Of a stretch of 64,000 nucleotides of DNA, positions 1-8,901 are shown piece by piece (position 1 is the first letter of the stretch; each line of letters opens with the position of its first letter). Under the pieces are notes generated by a model. It saw only the letters and a program-made list of their open reading frames with translations. It had not been told where the DNA came from and ran no database searches. The translations under genes and the position numbers were made by a program. This DNA is from Gemmatimonadales bacterium (GTDB lineage: Bacteria > Gemmatimonadota > Gemmatimonadetes > Gemmatimonadales > GWC2-71-9): NCBI GenBank assembly GCA_036500345.1, contig DASYCE010000013.1, positions 31,090-95,089 of the forward strand, in the 5' to 3' direction.

Positions 1-1756
1 GCTTGAGGTAGACGTCGTCAAGCGTCCGCTTCCCCATTCCCGGCTCCCCGCGCGACGACAGCGAGACGACGATGAAACCGTACTCCGTCTGCGCGTTGCC
101 GCCGCTGAAATTCTCGGTGGGGACGTTGTTGCCGGCGCCGGGACCGCCATACACCGACGTCAGTACCGGATACTTCTTCGACGGATCGAAGTTCGACGGG
201 AACCAGATCTCGCCGTACAGCTTCGTCTTCCCGTCGGCCGCGAGATAGGTGTACATCTCGGCCTTGTGGATGCCGCGCTGGTCCATCATCGACACGTCGC
301 TCCGGCCGAGGTCCGCGACCGGTTTTCCGGTGGCAACGCTGACCAACCGCGACACCGGCGCCTGATCGTGCGTCTGCGCCACGTCGATGAAGTACTTCCC
401 GTCGGGCGAGAGATCGACCTGATGCGCGAACGCCGGGTCGGTGAGGCGCCGGTCGCCCTTGCCGTCGAGCCCGACCTTGTGCAGCTGGACCTTCATGAAG
501 TTGTCGCCGTCTCGCGCGGTGTACCACAGCGTGTTGGACTTCTCGTCGACGCGCGTGATCCCCGCCACCTCGAACGGATTCGACGTGACCGTCGCGAGGA
601 GCTGCCCGTCGAGATTGTAGAGGTAGTAGTTCTTGAACCCGCTGCGCTCCGATTCCCAGAGGAAGCGGTTGCTGTCGGCGAGGAACCGGATCGGGGGATG
701 ATTCTCGACCCATCCGGTCGGCCACGACTCGTGAATGAGGGTGCGGCACTGGCCGGTATCGGCCGAGCAGCTGGCGAGCTCGAGGGTATTTTGCCGCCGA
801 TTCATGCGGTGAATCAGGAGATTCCTGCCGCCCGGCGCCCAGGCCACGTCGTACACGTAATAGCCGACGACATCATTGGTGAACGGCTTGCCGTCGCGCG
901 CATCGACATGGACGCTGCGCTTGGTGGCGACGTCGTAGACGAAGAGATCGACGACCGGATTCGGCACCCCTGGCTTGGGATACGCTTCGACATCGACCTT
1001 GGTCTGGAGCTTGGTCTCGTCCTGCGTGATGTAGAAGTCGGGGACCTTGCTTTCATCGAACCGGAAGTAGGCGAGCTTGGTGCTCGACGGATTCCACCAC
1101 ATCGCGGTGCGCTGGGCGAGTTCCTCGCCGTAGACCCACGAGGCGGTGCCGTACTTGACGCGATTCGCTTCGGTGCCGTCGCTGCTCACGGCGGATTCCG
1201 CGCCGCCATTCGATGCGCAGACGTACAGGTTGCGGTCGCGATACTCGGCCAGGAAGTTCCCGTCGGGCGACGGTGTCACCGACTGCTGCCGACCGCGTTC
1301 CGGCGGCGGGACCGTCGCACCTTTGCAGTCGTGCAACTGGGCGAGTGCTGCAGAACCGCCCGCGGCGGCCGCGCCCCGCCCGCCCGCACGACCACCGCCG
1401 CCGCGCCCGCCTCGCCCACGACCGGCGCCCGCGGCATCGGCCGGCGCCGCGGCATCAGTGGCGACCTCGGTGGGCACGGTCGCGGCGAAGTCGAAGTGAT
1501 AGCGCTTGCCGTTCCATGAATAGTCGACGCCCTTCCCGTCCGCGGACCAGACGACAGGATCGGCCGGCGCTGCACCGCCGCCACGTCCGCCTCGCCCCCC
1601 GCCACCGCCGAGGACAGAGCCGGAGGTGAAGTCGCCCTGATACATCGGCGACATCTTCTGGAACTGATCGTACCCCGGGAGTGCCTTGAGGCGATCCTGG
1701 GCGTGGGCCACGACCGGAATCACGGCCAAGACGGCGACCAACCTGGCTGGCTTCAT
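1..1756 (-). CDS. S9 family peptidase (DPP IV-like), C-terminus cut off by window edge
   Basis: The reading frame runs from ATG at 1756 to the left edge, giving 585 residues without a stop. It starts with a typical signal peptide (MKPARLVAVLAVIPVVAHAQ), so the enzyme is exported. The middle resembles the beta-propeller of dipeptidyl peptidase IV (blades with PDGKYF- and PNPVVDLFVYD-type strands). The last residues (YPVLTSVYGGPGA, then SLSSRGEPGMGKR) are the start of the alpha/beta hydrolase domain. The nucleophile serine lies beyond the window and cannot be checked. Two Gly/Arg-rich low-complexity inserts are encoded near 1574-1616 and 1358-1438, unusual for S9 enzymes but repeated in other exported proteins here. 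Family role: release of N-terminal dipeptides or cleavage of proline peptides. The exact specificity is unknown. Confidence 0.85.
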   Translation of the reverse strand, partial: MKPARLVAVLAVIPVVAHAQDRLKALPGYDQFQKMSPMYQGDFTSGSVLGGGGGRGGRGGGAAPADPVVWSADGKGVDYSWNGKRYHFDFAATVPTEVATDAAAPADAAGAGRGRGGRGGGGRAGGRGAAAAGGSAALAQLHDCKGATVPPPERGRQQSVTPSPDGNFLAEYRDRNLYVCASNGGAESAVSSDGTEANRVKYGTASWVYGEELAQRTAMWWNPSSTKLAYFRFDESKVPDFYITQDETKLQTKVDVEAYPKPGVPNPVVDLFVYDVATKRSVHVDARDGKPFTNDVVGYYVYDVAWAPGGRNLLIHRMNRRQNTLELASCSADTGQCRTLIHESWPTGWVENHPPIRFLADSNRFLWESERSGFKNYYLYNLDGQLLATVTSNPFEVAGITRVDEKSNTLWYTARDGDNFMKVQLHKVGLDGKGDRRLTDPAFAHQVDLSPDGKYFIDVAQTHDQAPVSRLVSVATGKPVADLGRSDVSMMDQRGIHKAEMYTYLAADGKTKLYGEIWFPSNFDPSKKYPVLTSVYGGPGAGNNVPTENFSGGNAQTEYGFIVVSLSSRGEPGMGKRTLDDVYLK

Positions 1757-1946
1757 CAGTTGCGCTCCGGAATGTTGACGATGGAAGATCGAGCGACCGG
1801 CGGGCGAACCGCGGCATCTCTCGGCGGGTCCATACTATCCCCCGCACCGCTGGCTGTAAAGCCGCGTTGCAGACCGACATGCGTGTACCTGGGCCGCGAT
1901 CGGCTCGTCTCCCGTTTCAGAGACCATTATCACCTGGAGGCCCGCG
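1757..1946. other. Divergent intergenic region between S9 peptidase and trehalose operon
   Basis: This 190-base spacer must carry promoters for both directions. On the plus side I see CATTAT at 1925-1930 as a weak -10 candidate and a good ribosome binding site, CTGGAGG at 1934-1940, six bases before ATG 1947. On the minus side GATAGTATGG (reverse complement around 1827-1836) is a possible -10. No clear operator was found. Confidence 0.4.
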
Positions 1947-2627
1947 ATGACCGGCAGGCAGCCCTTCGTGCTGTACGAGTGCGGCCTGGCACGCCAGGGG
2001 TGCGCCGCGAGCTGTTCGACGCTCGACGACCTCCTCCGGGCGGTCAAGACCGAATCGGACTCCGTCATCGAGCACCACATGATGCGCTGCGTGCTGGAGG
2101 ATCATTTCGAATTGCACGAGTTTCCCAACGACCTCGCCCGCTGGTGCTGGGACTCGCTCGGCGACCACGTTCTCGGCGAGCAGCTCGGCCTCGTCGACCC
2201 GTACCGGCACGCCTCGATCGCGTCGCTGCGGGAGTCGCTGGCGTCGATGATCACCGATCGCGTCGACCACCAGGAGGTGCCGCTCGTCTGCCGGCCCGGA
2301 CTCGAGCTGCAGCTGATGCGGTCGCGATTGATCGCCTATCCGACCGACGAATCATTCGCCACGCCGGTGGCGCTCGCCGAAGCGCTCCCCAGCTTCTCCC
2401 TCGCCTCGATCTTCTTTCACGTGCACGAAGCGCGTCGCCGCTCCGACAATCGCACCGACGACTTCTCGCAATGGCTCGAGGAGTGCGACAGCGACCCCGG
2501 CATCGTGGCGTCGATCCGCGGCATCGACTTCTACTTTCTCAATCTGCACCAGTTGCGCGACGAGCTGCAGCGGGTCTTCCACCGGTTCATGCCCGATGCG
2601 CCGAGCGTCACCGGAGCGGCAGCATGA
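1947..2627 (+). CDS. DUF5752-like protein, first gene of trehalose operon
   Basis: This 226-residue soluble protein has no signal peptide or membrane segment. ATG 1947 is preceded by CTGGAGG at ideal spacing. The first ~110 residues (a Cys-containing start, SVIEHHMMR, then NDLARWCWDSLGDHVLGEQL and a following Asp-Pro) match my recollection of the DUF5752 family. That family is found next to trehalose or sucrose glycosyltransferases and has no known function. It overlaps the downstream TreT-like gene by the ATGA tetranucleotide, so the two are translationally coupled. Co-transcription with TreT and OtsAB suggests a role in trehalose metabolism, perhaps as an accessory or regulatory subunit. 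That role is inferred from context only. Confidence 0.7.
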   Translation: MTGRQPFVLYECGLARQGCAASCSTLDDLLRAVKTESDSVIEHHMMRCVLEDHFELHEFPNDLARWCWDSLGDHVLGEQLGLVDPYRHASIASLRESLASMITDRVDHQEVPLVCRPGLELQLMRSRLIAYPTDESFATPVALAEALPSFSLASIFFHVHEARRRSDNRTDDFSQWLEECDSDPGIVASIRGIDFYFLNLHQLRDELQRVFHRFMPDAPSVTGAAA

Positions 2628-3850
2628 CGCTGCTCGACCGGTACGAAGAGGTCGTGGGGCATCAGGCGGTGCTGCACCTGCGCCAACTCGCCGAGCGGCT
2701 GCAGGGAAAGCGGGTGGTCCATGTCAACTCGACACGTAGCGGAGGGGGTGTCGCAGAAATCCTCGGGTGGATGATCCCGCTGCTCAACGAACTCGGCGTG
2801 GAGGCGCGCTGGGAAGTGATCAGCGGCCCGCCGGAGTTCTCCCGTATCACGAAGGCATTTCACAATGGCATCCAGGGGATGCCGGTCTCGCTGTCGAAGC
2901 ACGATTTCGACCTCCATCGCGAGGTATGCCGCGACAATGCCCGGCGCCTCAACCTCGATGCCGATGTGGTCTTCGTGCACGACCCGCAGCCGATCTACGT
3001 CCCGGTGTATGCGTCCGCGAATGAGGCGCGCTGGGTCTGGCGTTGTCACATCGACGCATCGCGTCCCGACGAGGCGATCTGGAAGCATCTCGAGGGAGCG
3101 CTTCCGAAGTACGATGCGACCGTCTTTTCCATGGCCGCGTTCGCACGGCACCTGGAGAAGCCGGCCTTCCTGATCGCGCCGTCGATCGATCCACTGTCGG
3201 AGAAGAATCGGCCGCTCACGGAGCCGGAGCGACTCGAGACGCTCGAGCGGCTCGGGATCGATCGCGACCGGCCGCTGCTGCTGCAGGTTTCCCGCTTTGA
3301 CAAGTTCAAGGATCCCCTCGGCGTCATCGAGGCGTTCCGGCTCGTCAAGCCGTATCTCCCCGAGGCGCAGCTTGTCCTCGCCGGCGGATCGGCCGACGAT
3401 GATCCGGAAGGGCCTGAGGTGTACGCGAAAGTGCAGGAAGCGGCAGGCAACGATCCGGACATCAAGGTGCTGATGCTGCCGCCCGACGCTCCGCGCGACA
3501 TCAACGCACTGCAGCGGTCGGCGACTATTGTGCTGCAGAAGTCGATCCGCGAGGGATTTGGCCTCACGGTCACTGAAGCGCTCTGGAAAGGCGTCCCCGT
3601 CATTGGTGGTGCGACCGGAGGGATTACGCTGCAGGTGCACGACTACCAGACCGGGTTCCTCGTCTACTCGCCTGCCGGCGCGGCGTACCGCATCCGGTAT
3701 CTCATGCGCTACGCCGACAAGCGCGAGCGGATGGGACGCGCCGGGCACGCATTCGTCCACGAACACTTTCTCCTGATTCGCCAGCTTCGCGAGGATCTGC
3801 AGATGCTGCTCTGTCTTGACCGCCCCGGCAACGAAACCCTGGTGGTCTGA
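2624..3850 (+). CDS. treT: Trehalose glycosyltransferring synthase (TreT-like, GT4)
   Basis: A 408-residue GT4-fold glycosyltransferase resembling archaeal and bacterial TreT, which reversibly makes trehalose from NDP-glucose and free glucose. Visible motifs: RSGGGVAEIL near residue 39 (N-terminal donor-side loop), HIDASRP near 142, VSRFDKFKDP near 223 (start of the C-terminal Rossmann domain), and EGFGLTVTEALWKGVPVIG near 310 (the E-x7-E nucleotide-sugar motif of GT4 enzymes). The start overlaps the DUF5752 stop (ATGA), and the OtsA gene begins 2 bases after its stop. A member acting on another acceptor cannot be excluded, but the operon with otsA and otsB supports trehalose as product. Confidence 0.8.
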   Translation: MTLLDRYEEVVGHQAVLHLRQLAERLQGKRVVHVNSTRSGGGVAEILGWMIPLLNELGVEARWEVISGPPEFSRITKAFHNGIQGMPVSLSKHDFDLHREVCRDNARRLNLDADVVFVHDPQPIYVPVYASANEARWVWRCHIDASRPDEAIWKHLEGALPKYDATVFSMAAFARHLEKPAFLIAPSIDPLSEKNRPLTEPERLETLERLGIDRDRPLLLQVSRFDKFKDPLGVIEAFRLVKPYLPEAQLVLAGGSADDDPEGPEVYAKVQEAAGNDPDIKVLMLPPDAPRDINALQRSATIVLQKSIREGFGLTVTEALWKGVPVIGGATGGITLQVHDYQTGFLVYSPAGAAYRIRYLMRYADKRERMGRAGHAFVHEHFLLIRQLREDLQMLLCLDRPGNETLVV

Positions 3851-3852
3851 CG

Positions 3853-6159
3853 ATGGGTCCAATCCAGGCGCCTCCGCGGGCCCGTTCGCAGACCAGTCGC
3901 TCGTTCCGCGCGGCAGTCATCATCGCCGTGGTGTTCGGCCTTTGCGCCACGATCCTGAAATGGCACCAGACCGAGGTGCAGAAGTCGCAGGATGTTGCCG
4001 AGGTCGACCGCCGTGCCCGCGATCTCGCCAACGGCCTCATCCCGCCGGTGCGCGAAGCGCTGGCGCGTCATGATTCAGCGGCGGTTCAGGCGCTTGCACC
4101 GCGGCTCGAAGGATTCGGCAAGGTCATCGGCTTTGCGGTCTATCGCAGCAACGGGCAGCTCTTTGCATCTGCGCGCGCCGTACGCGGCCTCGCCGACACC
4201 TTGCCGGCCGCGCTGCGGGCCGGCCTCCGGAACAACAACGAAGCGGTGACCGCGACGCGCTGGCAGGGGCTGCCGGTCCGCCTCTTCGCCATTCCGGTGC
4301 GAAGCGAAAGCGGTGGCGAACGCGGCGTCCTCGTCGTGGTGCACGACGTGTCGTACATCACCGACCTCGCGACGCAACGGCTGACCCGGTCGGCGCTCTG
4401 GATTCTCTTCCTGATGCTGCTGCTGATGATGATGGTGGTCGCCACGACGTGGCTCGTGTACGACCGCCAACTGCACAAGCTCGCCGAGTGGATGCAGCGG
4501 CTGCGCACCGAGAATGTCCCCGAATCGCCGCCGCCGGGGCTGCCGGTGGCGTTGCTGGTGAGCGAGAGCAACCGGCTGGCGGCGTCGTTGCGCGCTGCGC
4601 GATCGGTCGGTCTCTCCGAGTCGGAAGCGGCGCTGCGCGCCGAGCAGTCGTGGACCCGCGACCGGTTGCGCACCCGCGCCGTGGCGGTGCTGAAGCACGG
4701 TCAGCTCATCGTGGTGAGCAATCGGGAGCCGTATCTGCATCGCAAGGTGAACGGACGTCTTCAGGTCACTATGCCGCCCGGCGGCCTCGTGTCGGCGCTC
4801 GATCCGGTGCTGCAAGCCTGCGGCGGCCTCTGGGTCGCCAATGGGTCGGGCGACGCCGATCGCGAATCGGCCGATCAGTTCGGGCGTCTTACGGTCCCGC
4901 CCAAGGACCCGCGCTACACGTTGCGCCGGGTGTGGCTCACCGAGGAAGAGGAACAGGGGTACTACTACGGCTTTGCCAACGAAGGGCTCTGGCCGCTCTG
5001 CCATCTCGCGCACGAACGTCCGGTCTTTCGCGCCGGCGACTGGGAGCAGTACGTCAAGGTCAACCAGCGCTTCGCCGACACCGTGGTCGAGGAGATGGGC
5101 GCCGGCAGCGGGATGGTGCTGGTGCAGGACTATCAGCTCGCACTGGTGCCGCAGATGGTGAAGGCGGCGCGTCCCGACGTTCGCGTCGGGCTCTTCTGGC
5201 ACATTCCATGGCCCAATCCCGATTCGTTCCGGATCTGCCCGTATCGCGCCGAGCTGCTGAGCGGCATCCTCGCCGCCGACCTGGTCGGGTTCCACTTGCA
5301 GCAGTACTGCAACAGCTTCCTCGACACGATCGACCGGATGCTCGAGACACGCGTCGACCGCGATCACTTCGCGGTGGAATCGCGCGGTCACACGGCGCAC
5401 GTACGCGCCTTCCCGATCAGCGTGGAGAGCTGGCGCGATCGCGCACCGACCACCGAAGCGACCGAGATTCTTCTCGCCGACATTCGCGACCGGTATCTCA
5501 CCCCCGGCACGCAGCTCGGTGTCGGCGTCGACCGGATCGACTATACCAAGGGCCTTCCCGAGCGGTTTCGCGCCATCCGCTGCTTCTTCGAGCGCTATCC
5601 GCAGTACCGCGAGCGCTTCACCTTCGTGCAGATCGGCGCGCCGAGCCGCACGAACATCAGCCGGTACCGGGACCTCGTGTCGGAGCTCGAACGGCTGGCC
5701 GATGAGATCAACGGCGCATTGCAGACCGATACCTGGAAGCCGATTCACCTTCTCGTCGGTCCTGCCGACGGCGCCACGGTACACGCATTCCTCAGGCTGG
5801 CGTCGATGTGCGTCGTCTCGTCACTGCACGACGGGATGAACCTCGTCGCGAAGGAATACGTGGCGGCGCAGGAACATGACGACGGCGTGCTGATCCTCTC
5901 CGAGTTCGCCGGCGCCGCGCGCGAGCTGAGTGACGCCATCATCATCAATCCCTACGACATCGATCGCTTCGCCGACGCGATGCGCGCCGCGCTGGAGATG
6001 CCGGCGACCGAACGGCGGGAGCGGATGCAGCGGATGCATCGCGAAGTCGAGGAGCACAACGTCTACCGCTGGGCGGCCAACCTCCTCACTGCGCTCGCGG
6101 CGATCGACCCGCTCCCCGCCACCGTGCTGGCGTCGCGCGATACCGCGATCCCCGCATGA
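3853..6159 (+). CDS. otsA: Membrane-anchored trehalose-6-phosphate synthase with N-terminal sensor-like module
   Basis: This 768-residue protein is far longer than standard OtsA (about 470). Residues 18-36 and 179-200 are hydrophobic membrane helices. Between them lies a ~140-residue region that should be periplasmic and looks like the extracytoplasmic domain of a signalling receptor. After helix 2 comes a HAMP-like helical linker (~200-280). The GT20 catalytic domain starts near residue 285 (VVSNREP) and keeps HIPWPNPDSF (~451), RIDYTKGLPERF (~561), HDGMNLVAKEY (~659) and EFAGAARELS (~683). It makes trehalose-6-phosphate from UDP/ADP-glucose and glucose-6-phosphate. The ATG lies 2 bases after the TreT stop, and its end overlaps otsB by 4 bases. 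The sensor fusion suggests activity gated by an envelope signal, which is inference. Confidence 0.85.
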   Translation: MGPIQAPPRARSQTSRSFRAAVIIAVVFGLCATILKWHQTEVQKSQDVAEVDRRARDLANGLIPPVREALARHDSAAVQALAPRLEGFGKVIGFAVYRSNGQLFASARAVRGLADTLPAALRAGLRNNNEAVTATRWQGLPVRLFAIPVRSESGGERGVLVVVHDVSYITDLATQRLTRSALWILFLMLLLMMMVVATTWLVYDRQLHKLAEWMQRLRTENVPESPPPGLPVALLVSESNRLAASLRAARSVGLSESEAALRAEQSWTRDRLRTRAVAVLKHGQLIVVSNREPYLHRKVNGRLQVTMPPGGLVSALDPVLQACGGLWVANGSGDADRESADQFGRLTVPPKDPRYTLRRVWLTEEEEQGYYYGFANEGLWPLCHLAHERPVFRAGDWEQYVKVNQRFADTVVEEMGAGSGMVLVQDYQLALVPQMVKAARPDVRVGLFWHIPWPNPDSFRICPYRAELLSGILAADLVGFHLQQYCNSFLDTIDRMLETRVDRDHFAVESRGHTAHVRAFPISVESWRDRAPTTEATEILLADIRDRYLTPGTQLGVGVDRIDYTKGLPERFRAIRCFFERYPQYRERFTFVQIGAPSRTNISRYRDLVSELERLADEINGALQTDTWKPIHLLVGPADGATVHAFLRLASMCVVSSLHDGMNLVAKEYVAAQEHDDGVLILSEFAGAARELSDAIIINPYDIDRFADAMRAALEMPATERRERMQRMHREVEEHNVYRWAANLLTALAAIDPLPATVLASRDTAIPA

Positions 6160-6977
6160 CGCGCGCGGGCCAGGAGATCGTCGCGCGACTCGCGACGGTG
6201 CATCGCAACGGCGGCACCGTGGTGATCCTCCTCGATTACGACGGCACCCTCACGCCGATCGTGGCCGACCCGCGCCTCGCCGTCCTCGATCCAGCGCGGC
6301 GCGAACTCCTCGCGGCGCTCGCCGCGATTCCGCGGGTCGCAGTCGGCGTGATCAGCGGACGGATGCTGGTGCAGCTGCAGGATTTTGTCGGCGTCCCGGG
6401 TCTCTATTATGTCGGCACCGGTGGGATGGAGATCGATCTCCTCGGCCGCCGGGTGCACCACCCGGCCGAACGGGAATGCGGCGAACTGATCGACACCGTC
6501 GCGCGGCAGCTGCAATCGCTGCAGGATCAGTGGGTCGGTTCGTGGATCGAGCGAAAGCCGGTCGGCATCACCATCCACTATCGCGGTGTTGCCGCTGACG
6601 CGAGGCCGCGCTTTCTCGCGGCAGTCGACACCACGCTGGCGCCGTGGATGCCGCAGCTCTCGCTGCTCGGCGGGCCGATGGCGCTCGAAGTCCTGCCGCG
6701 ACTCGGATGGAACAAGGGGAACGCGGTCGAGATCATCCTCGATCACATCGACGGCGCGCTGACAATGCCGATCTACGTGGGAGATGAAGCGAACGACGGC
6801 CACGCCTTCGCGGCAGTGATTGCTGCCGGTGGCCTGGCCGTCGGTGTCGGAGCCCAGGCGCCGGGGGCGGCCTCGTACTGGCTGGCCGATCCCGACGCGC
6901 TCCGTGACCTCCTCGGCGAGCTGCGAAGCGCGCTCGCCGCGGATCGCTCTAGCTCTTCATCGCCATCGCGTCGTTGA
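6156..6977 (+). CDS. otsB: Trehalose-6-phosphate phosphatase
   Basis: A 273-residue HAD-superfamily phosphatase that removes phosphate from the OtsA product to give trehalose. Motif I is LLDYDGTLTPI near residue 24 (both aspartates present), VISGRM is near 64, GWNKGNAVEII near 185, and motif IV is YVGDEANDGHAF near 207. The length is normal for OtsB. ATG overlaps the otsA stop (GCATGAC), so translation is coupled. The 3' end overlaps the convergent peroxiredoxin gene by 29 bases. The serine/arginine-rich tail (after about residue 262) lies in that overlap and may be non-essential. Confidence 0.93.
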   Translation: MTRAGQEIVARLATVHRNGGTVVILLDYDGTLTPIVADPRLAVLDPARRELLAALAAIPRVAVGVISGRMLVQLQDFVGVPGLYYVGTGGMEIDLLGRRVHHPAERECGELIDTVARQLQSLQDQWVGSWIERKPVGITIHYRGVAADARPRFLAAVDTTLAPWMPQLSLLGGPMALEVLPRLGWNKGNAVEIILDHIDGALTMPIYVGDEANDGHAFAAVIAAGGLAVGVGAQAPGAASYWLADPDALRDLLGELRSALAADRSSSSSPSRR

Positions 6978-7521
6978 TCGCCCGGCCGAGGGCGGCATAT
7001 GCCATCGGGTCGATCACGTTGAACGCCGACACGTAGGTCACCTTTCCATTCGGTGCGACCACGAAGACAAATCGACGCTCGTAATTTCCCTGGGCAGGCC
7101 AGGTGCCGTACTCGTGGCCCGCTTCGCCGGCTGCGTCGGAGAGGAAGGTGAACTGGAAATGCGCTTCGGCCGCCCACGAATTGAGGTCCGCCGGCGGATC
7201 CGAACTCACGGCGAGAAGGCGGACTCCCTTGCCCGCGTGGAAGAGCGAGTCGTACTCGTCGCGGTAGGTCTCCATCTGCTTGGTGCAGCCGCTGCTCCGC
7301 TGCTTGGGGAAGAACGCGATCACCACGGTCTGTCCCTTGAGACTGGACAGCTTGAGCGGTGTCGAATCGATTCCCTTCGCATTCGCCGCCGTCAGGGAGA
7401 AATCCGGCGCCATGTCGCCGACCTTCGGCATGTTGGCCGGGGGCGCCGCCATCTGCTGCGCCATGAGTCCCGCCGGCATCAGGAGTGCTGCAGCTGCCAG
7501 TGTGTAAATCGTGGTGCGCAT
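6949..7521 (-). CDS. Exported 1-Cys peroxiredoxin (AhpC/TSA, BCP-like)
   Basis: A 190-residue protein with an N-terminal signal peptide ending in GLMAQ. The thioredoxin-fold core keeps VGDMAPDFSL, the peroxidatic loop FFPKQRSSGCTK with Cys79, and the strand YERRFVFVVAPNG with the active-site arginine. Cys79 is the only cysteine in the whole protein, so it must work as a 1-Cys enzyme and depend on an outside reductant. The usual Thr two positions before GC is replaced (PKQRSSGC, Ser in place of PxxxTxxC), which is tolerated in the family. It follows the propeller dehydrogenase gene by one base on the same strand, so the two form an operon and probably both act in the periplasm. Confidence 0.85.
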   Translation of the reverse strand: MRTTIYTLAAAALLMPAGLMAQQMAAPPANMPKVGDMAPDFSLTAANAKGIDSTPLKLSSLKGQTVVIAFFPKQRSSGCTKQMETYRDEYDSLFHAGKGVRLLAVSSDPPADLNSWAAEAHFQFTFLSDAAGEAGHEYGTWPAQGNYERRFVFVVAPNGKVTYVSAFNVIDPMAYAALGRAINDAMAMKS

Positions 7522-7522
7522 G

Positions 7523-8764
7523 CTATTGCCTCGCGTTCGTGGGAACTACGCGCCAGATCTTGCCGGCGCCATCGGAACCAATGTAGAGCGCGCTTCCATC
7601 GGGAGCCATCGCCACCGCACTTATACGGGCATCGGTCCCCGCACCCTGCGCGAATGTCGAGTAGGTGCCGACCGCCTTCCCCCTCTTGAACGGAATGAAG
7701 ACGAGCCGGTATCCGGCCTGCGGCAGCGGCGCGCGGTTCCATGATCCATGGAAGGCGAGGAACGCACCACCGGTGTACTCCGCTCCAAAGTTCGCGTTCG
7801 GTACGAAGGCGAGCATCATTGGCGCCCAGTGGCCCGGAAAGCCGATCGCCGGCTGCGTCTTGCCGGCGCAATCGCCCTGCTTGATCCCGTCGCCGCCATA
7901 CTCCGGTGCCTGCACCTTCTTCCTGGTGATCGGGTCGAAGTAGCAGTATGGCCAGCCATAGTCCGCGCCCTTCGGGACCGGCCCGAATTCCTCGGCCGGC
8001 TTCTCGGCGTTGTCCTCGTTGGAGAAGCCCCAGTTGTCGCCGAGCTGGTCGCGCCCGTGAATGGCGGCCCAGAGTTCTCCGGTCTGCGGATTGATCGCCA
8101 GCGCCTCGGCGTTGCGCATGCCGAACCCCCAGTGCTCGCCGGTTGCGGGCGTCTGTCCCGGTTTCCGCGAGTCATAGCGCCAGACGCCGCCGCGCATGTC
8201 GCGTTCCTTGCAGGGATTGATTCCGGGAACGTGGGCGGTGCGGTCCTTCTCCTGACATGAATTCGTCGCCGATCCGTGATCGACGAAGAGCGAGCCGTCC
8301 TTCCCGAGCGCCATCGTCTTGGCCGGGTGATTCCCGCCGACCGGGAGTCCGGTGATGATCGCGGTCCCTCCATCGCTCGGCGTGAGCGATCCCGGCTGCC
8401 AGGAGAACCGTACCACCTTGTCGTTCGGCGAGAAGAAGATCGCGTCGGAGCTGAGTGCCACGCCGGTCCCCGCGCCGAATGATTCGCCGAAGGTCACCAT
8501 GCTATCGGAATGGCCATCGTGGTCGCGATCACGGAGCGCGGTGACGCCGGGGCGCCGCTGCATTCCGGCAAAGACGTCGCCGTTGGGCGCGACGACAATG
8601 TTGCGCACGCCGGGCACTGACGCGAAGACGGTGGCACAAAACCCCTTGGGGAGGGTCAGGCCGCCGTTGTTGGCGTCGCATGCCGGCGGCGGCGAGGGTC
8701 GATGGGCGGCGAGGGCGGCGGCCGCGATGACAGGGACAACCAGAAGAGCGAGACGTCGATGCAT
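7523..8764 (-). CDS. Exported sorbosone dehydrogenase-like (PQQ/GDH-type) beta-propeller
   Basis: 413 residues from ATG 8764. This start gives a clean signal peptide ([20 protein letters not shown]). A longer frame to 8830 would add 22 non-signal residues upstream, so I reject it. The mature protein looks like the L-sorbosone/soluble glucose dehydrogenase fold: [16 protein letters not shown] at the start, [29 protein letters not shown], then AFHGSWNR near the C-terminus, which is diagnostic for this family. Family members oxidise sugars or aldehydes with PQQ in the periplasm, but many homologues are uncharacterised. Stop TAG is one base from the peroxiredoxin start. Confidence 0.82.
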   Translation of the reverse strand: MHRRLALLVVPVIAAAALAAHRPSPPPACDANNGGLTLPKGFCATVFASVPGVRNIVVAPNGDVFAGMQRRPGVTALRDRDHDGHSDSMVTFGESFGAGTGVALSSDAIFFSPNDKVVRFSWQPGSLTPSDGGTAIITGLPVGGNHPAKTMALGKDGSLFVDHGSATNSCQEKDRTAHVPGINPCKERDMRGGVWRYDSRKPGQTPATGEHWGFGMRNAEALAINPQTGELWAAIHGRDQLGDNWGFSNEDNAEKPAEEFGPVPKGADYGWPYCYFDPITRKKVQAPEYGGDGIKQGDCAGKTQPAIGFPGHWAPMMLAFVPNANFGAEYTGGAFLAFHGSWNRAPLPQAGYRLVFIPFKRGKAVGTYSTFAQGAGTDARISAVAMAPDGSALYIGSDGAGKIWRVVPTNARQ

Positions 8765-8886
8765 GGGCCCCAACCGGGTCAGGAGTAAAGGCGCAGACGG
8801 TGCCACGGCGCGCAGGGAGACCGGCCCCAAAGATATCGGTGCACTGGCGGCGCATCGCGTGCCCTCGCCCCGGCGCCGGGAACCAC

Positions 8887-8892
8887 TATGTT
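8887..8892 (+). promoter_or_regulatory. -10-like hexamer TATGTT just before ettA
   Basis: TATGTT is followed by nine bases and then ATG 8902, with no Shine-Dalgarno sequence in between (the bases are CTCTCCCCC). Transcription would start 0-3 bases before the codon, so the mRNA is likely leaderless or nearly so. No convincing -35 is visible. Confidence 0.4.
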
Positions 8893-8901
8893 CTCTCCCC
8901 C

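Noticed and set aside
6949..6977. Overlap of otsB and peroxiredoxin 3' ends as sign of a frameshift
   Set aside because: Both proteins have complete motifs and normal lengths, and short convergent overlaps recur here (25753-25775, 62054-62057).
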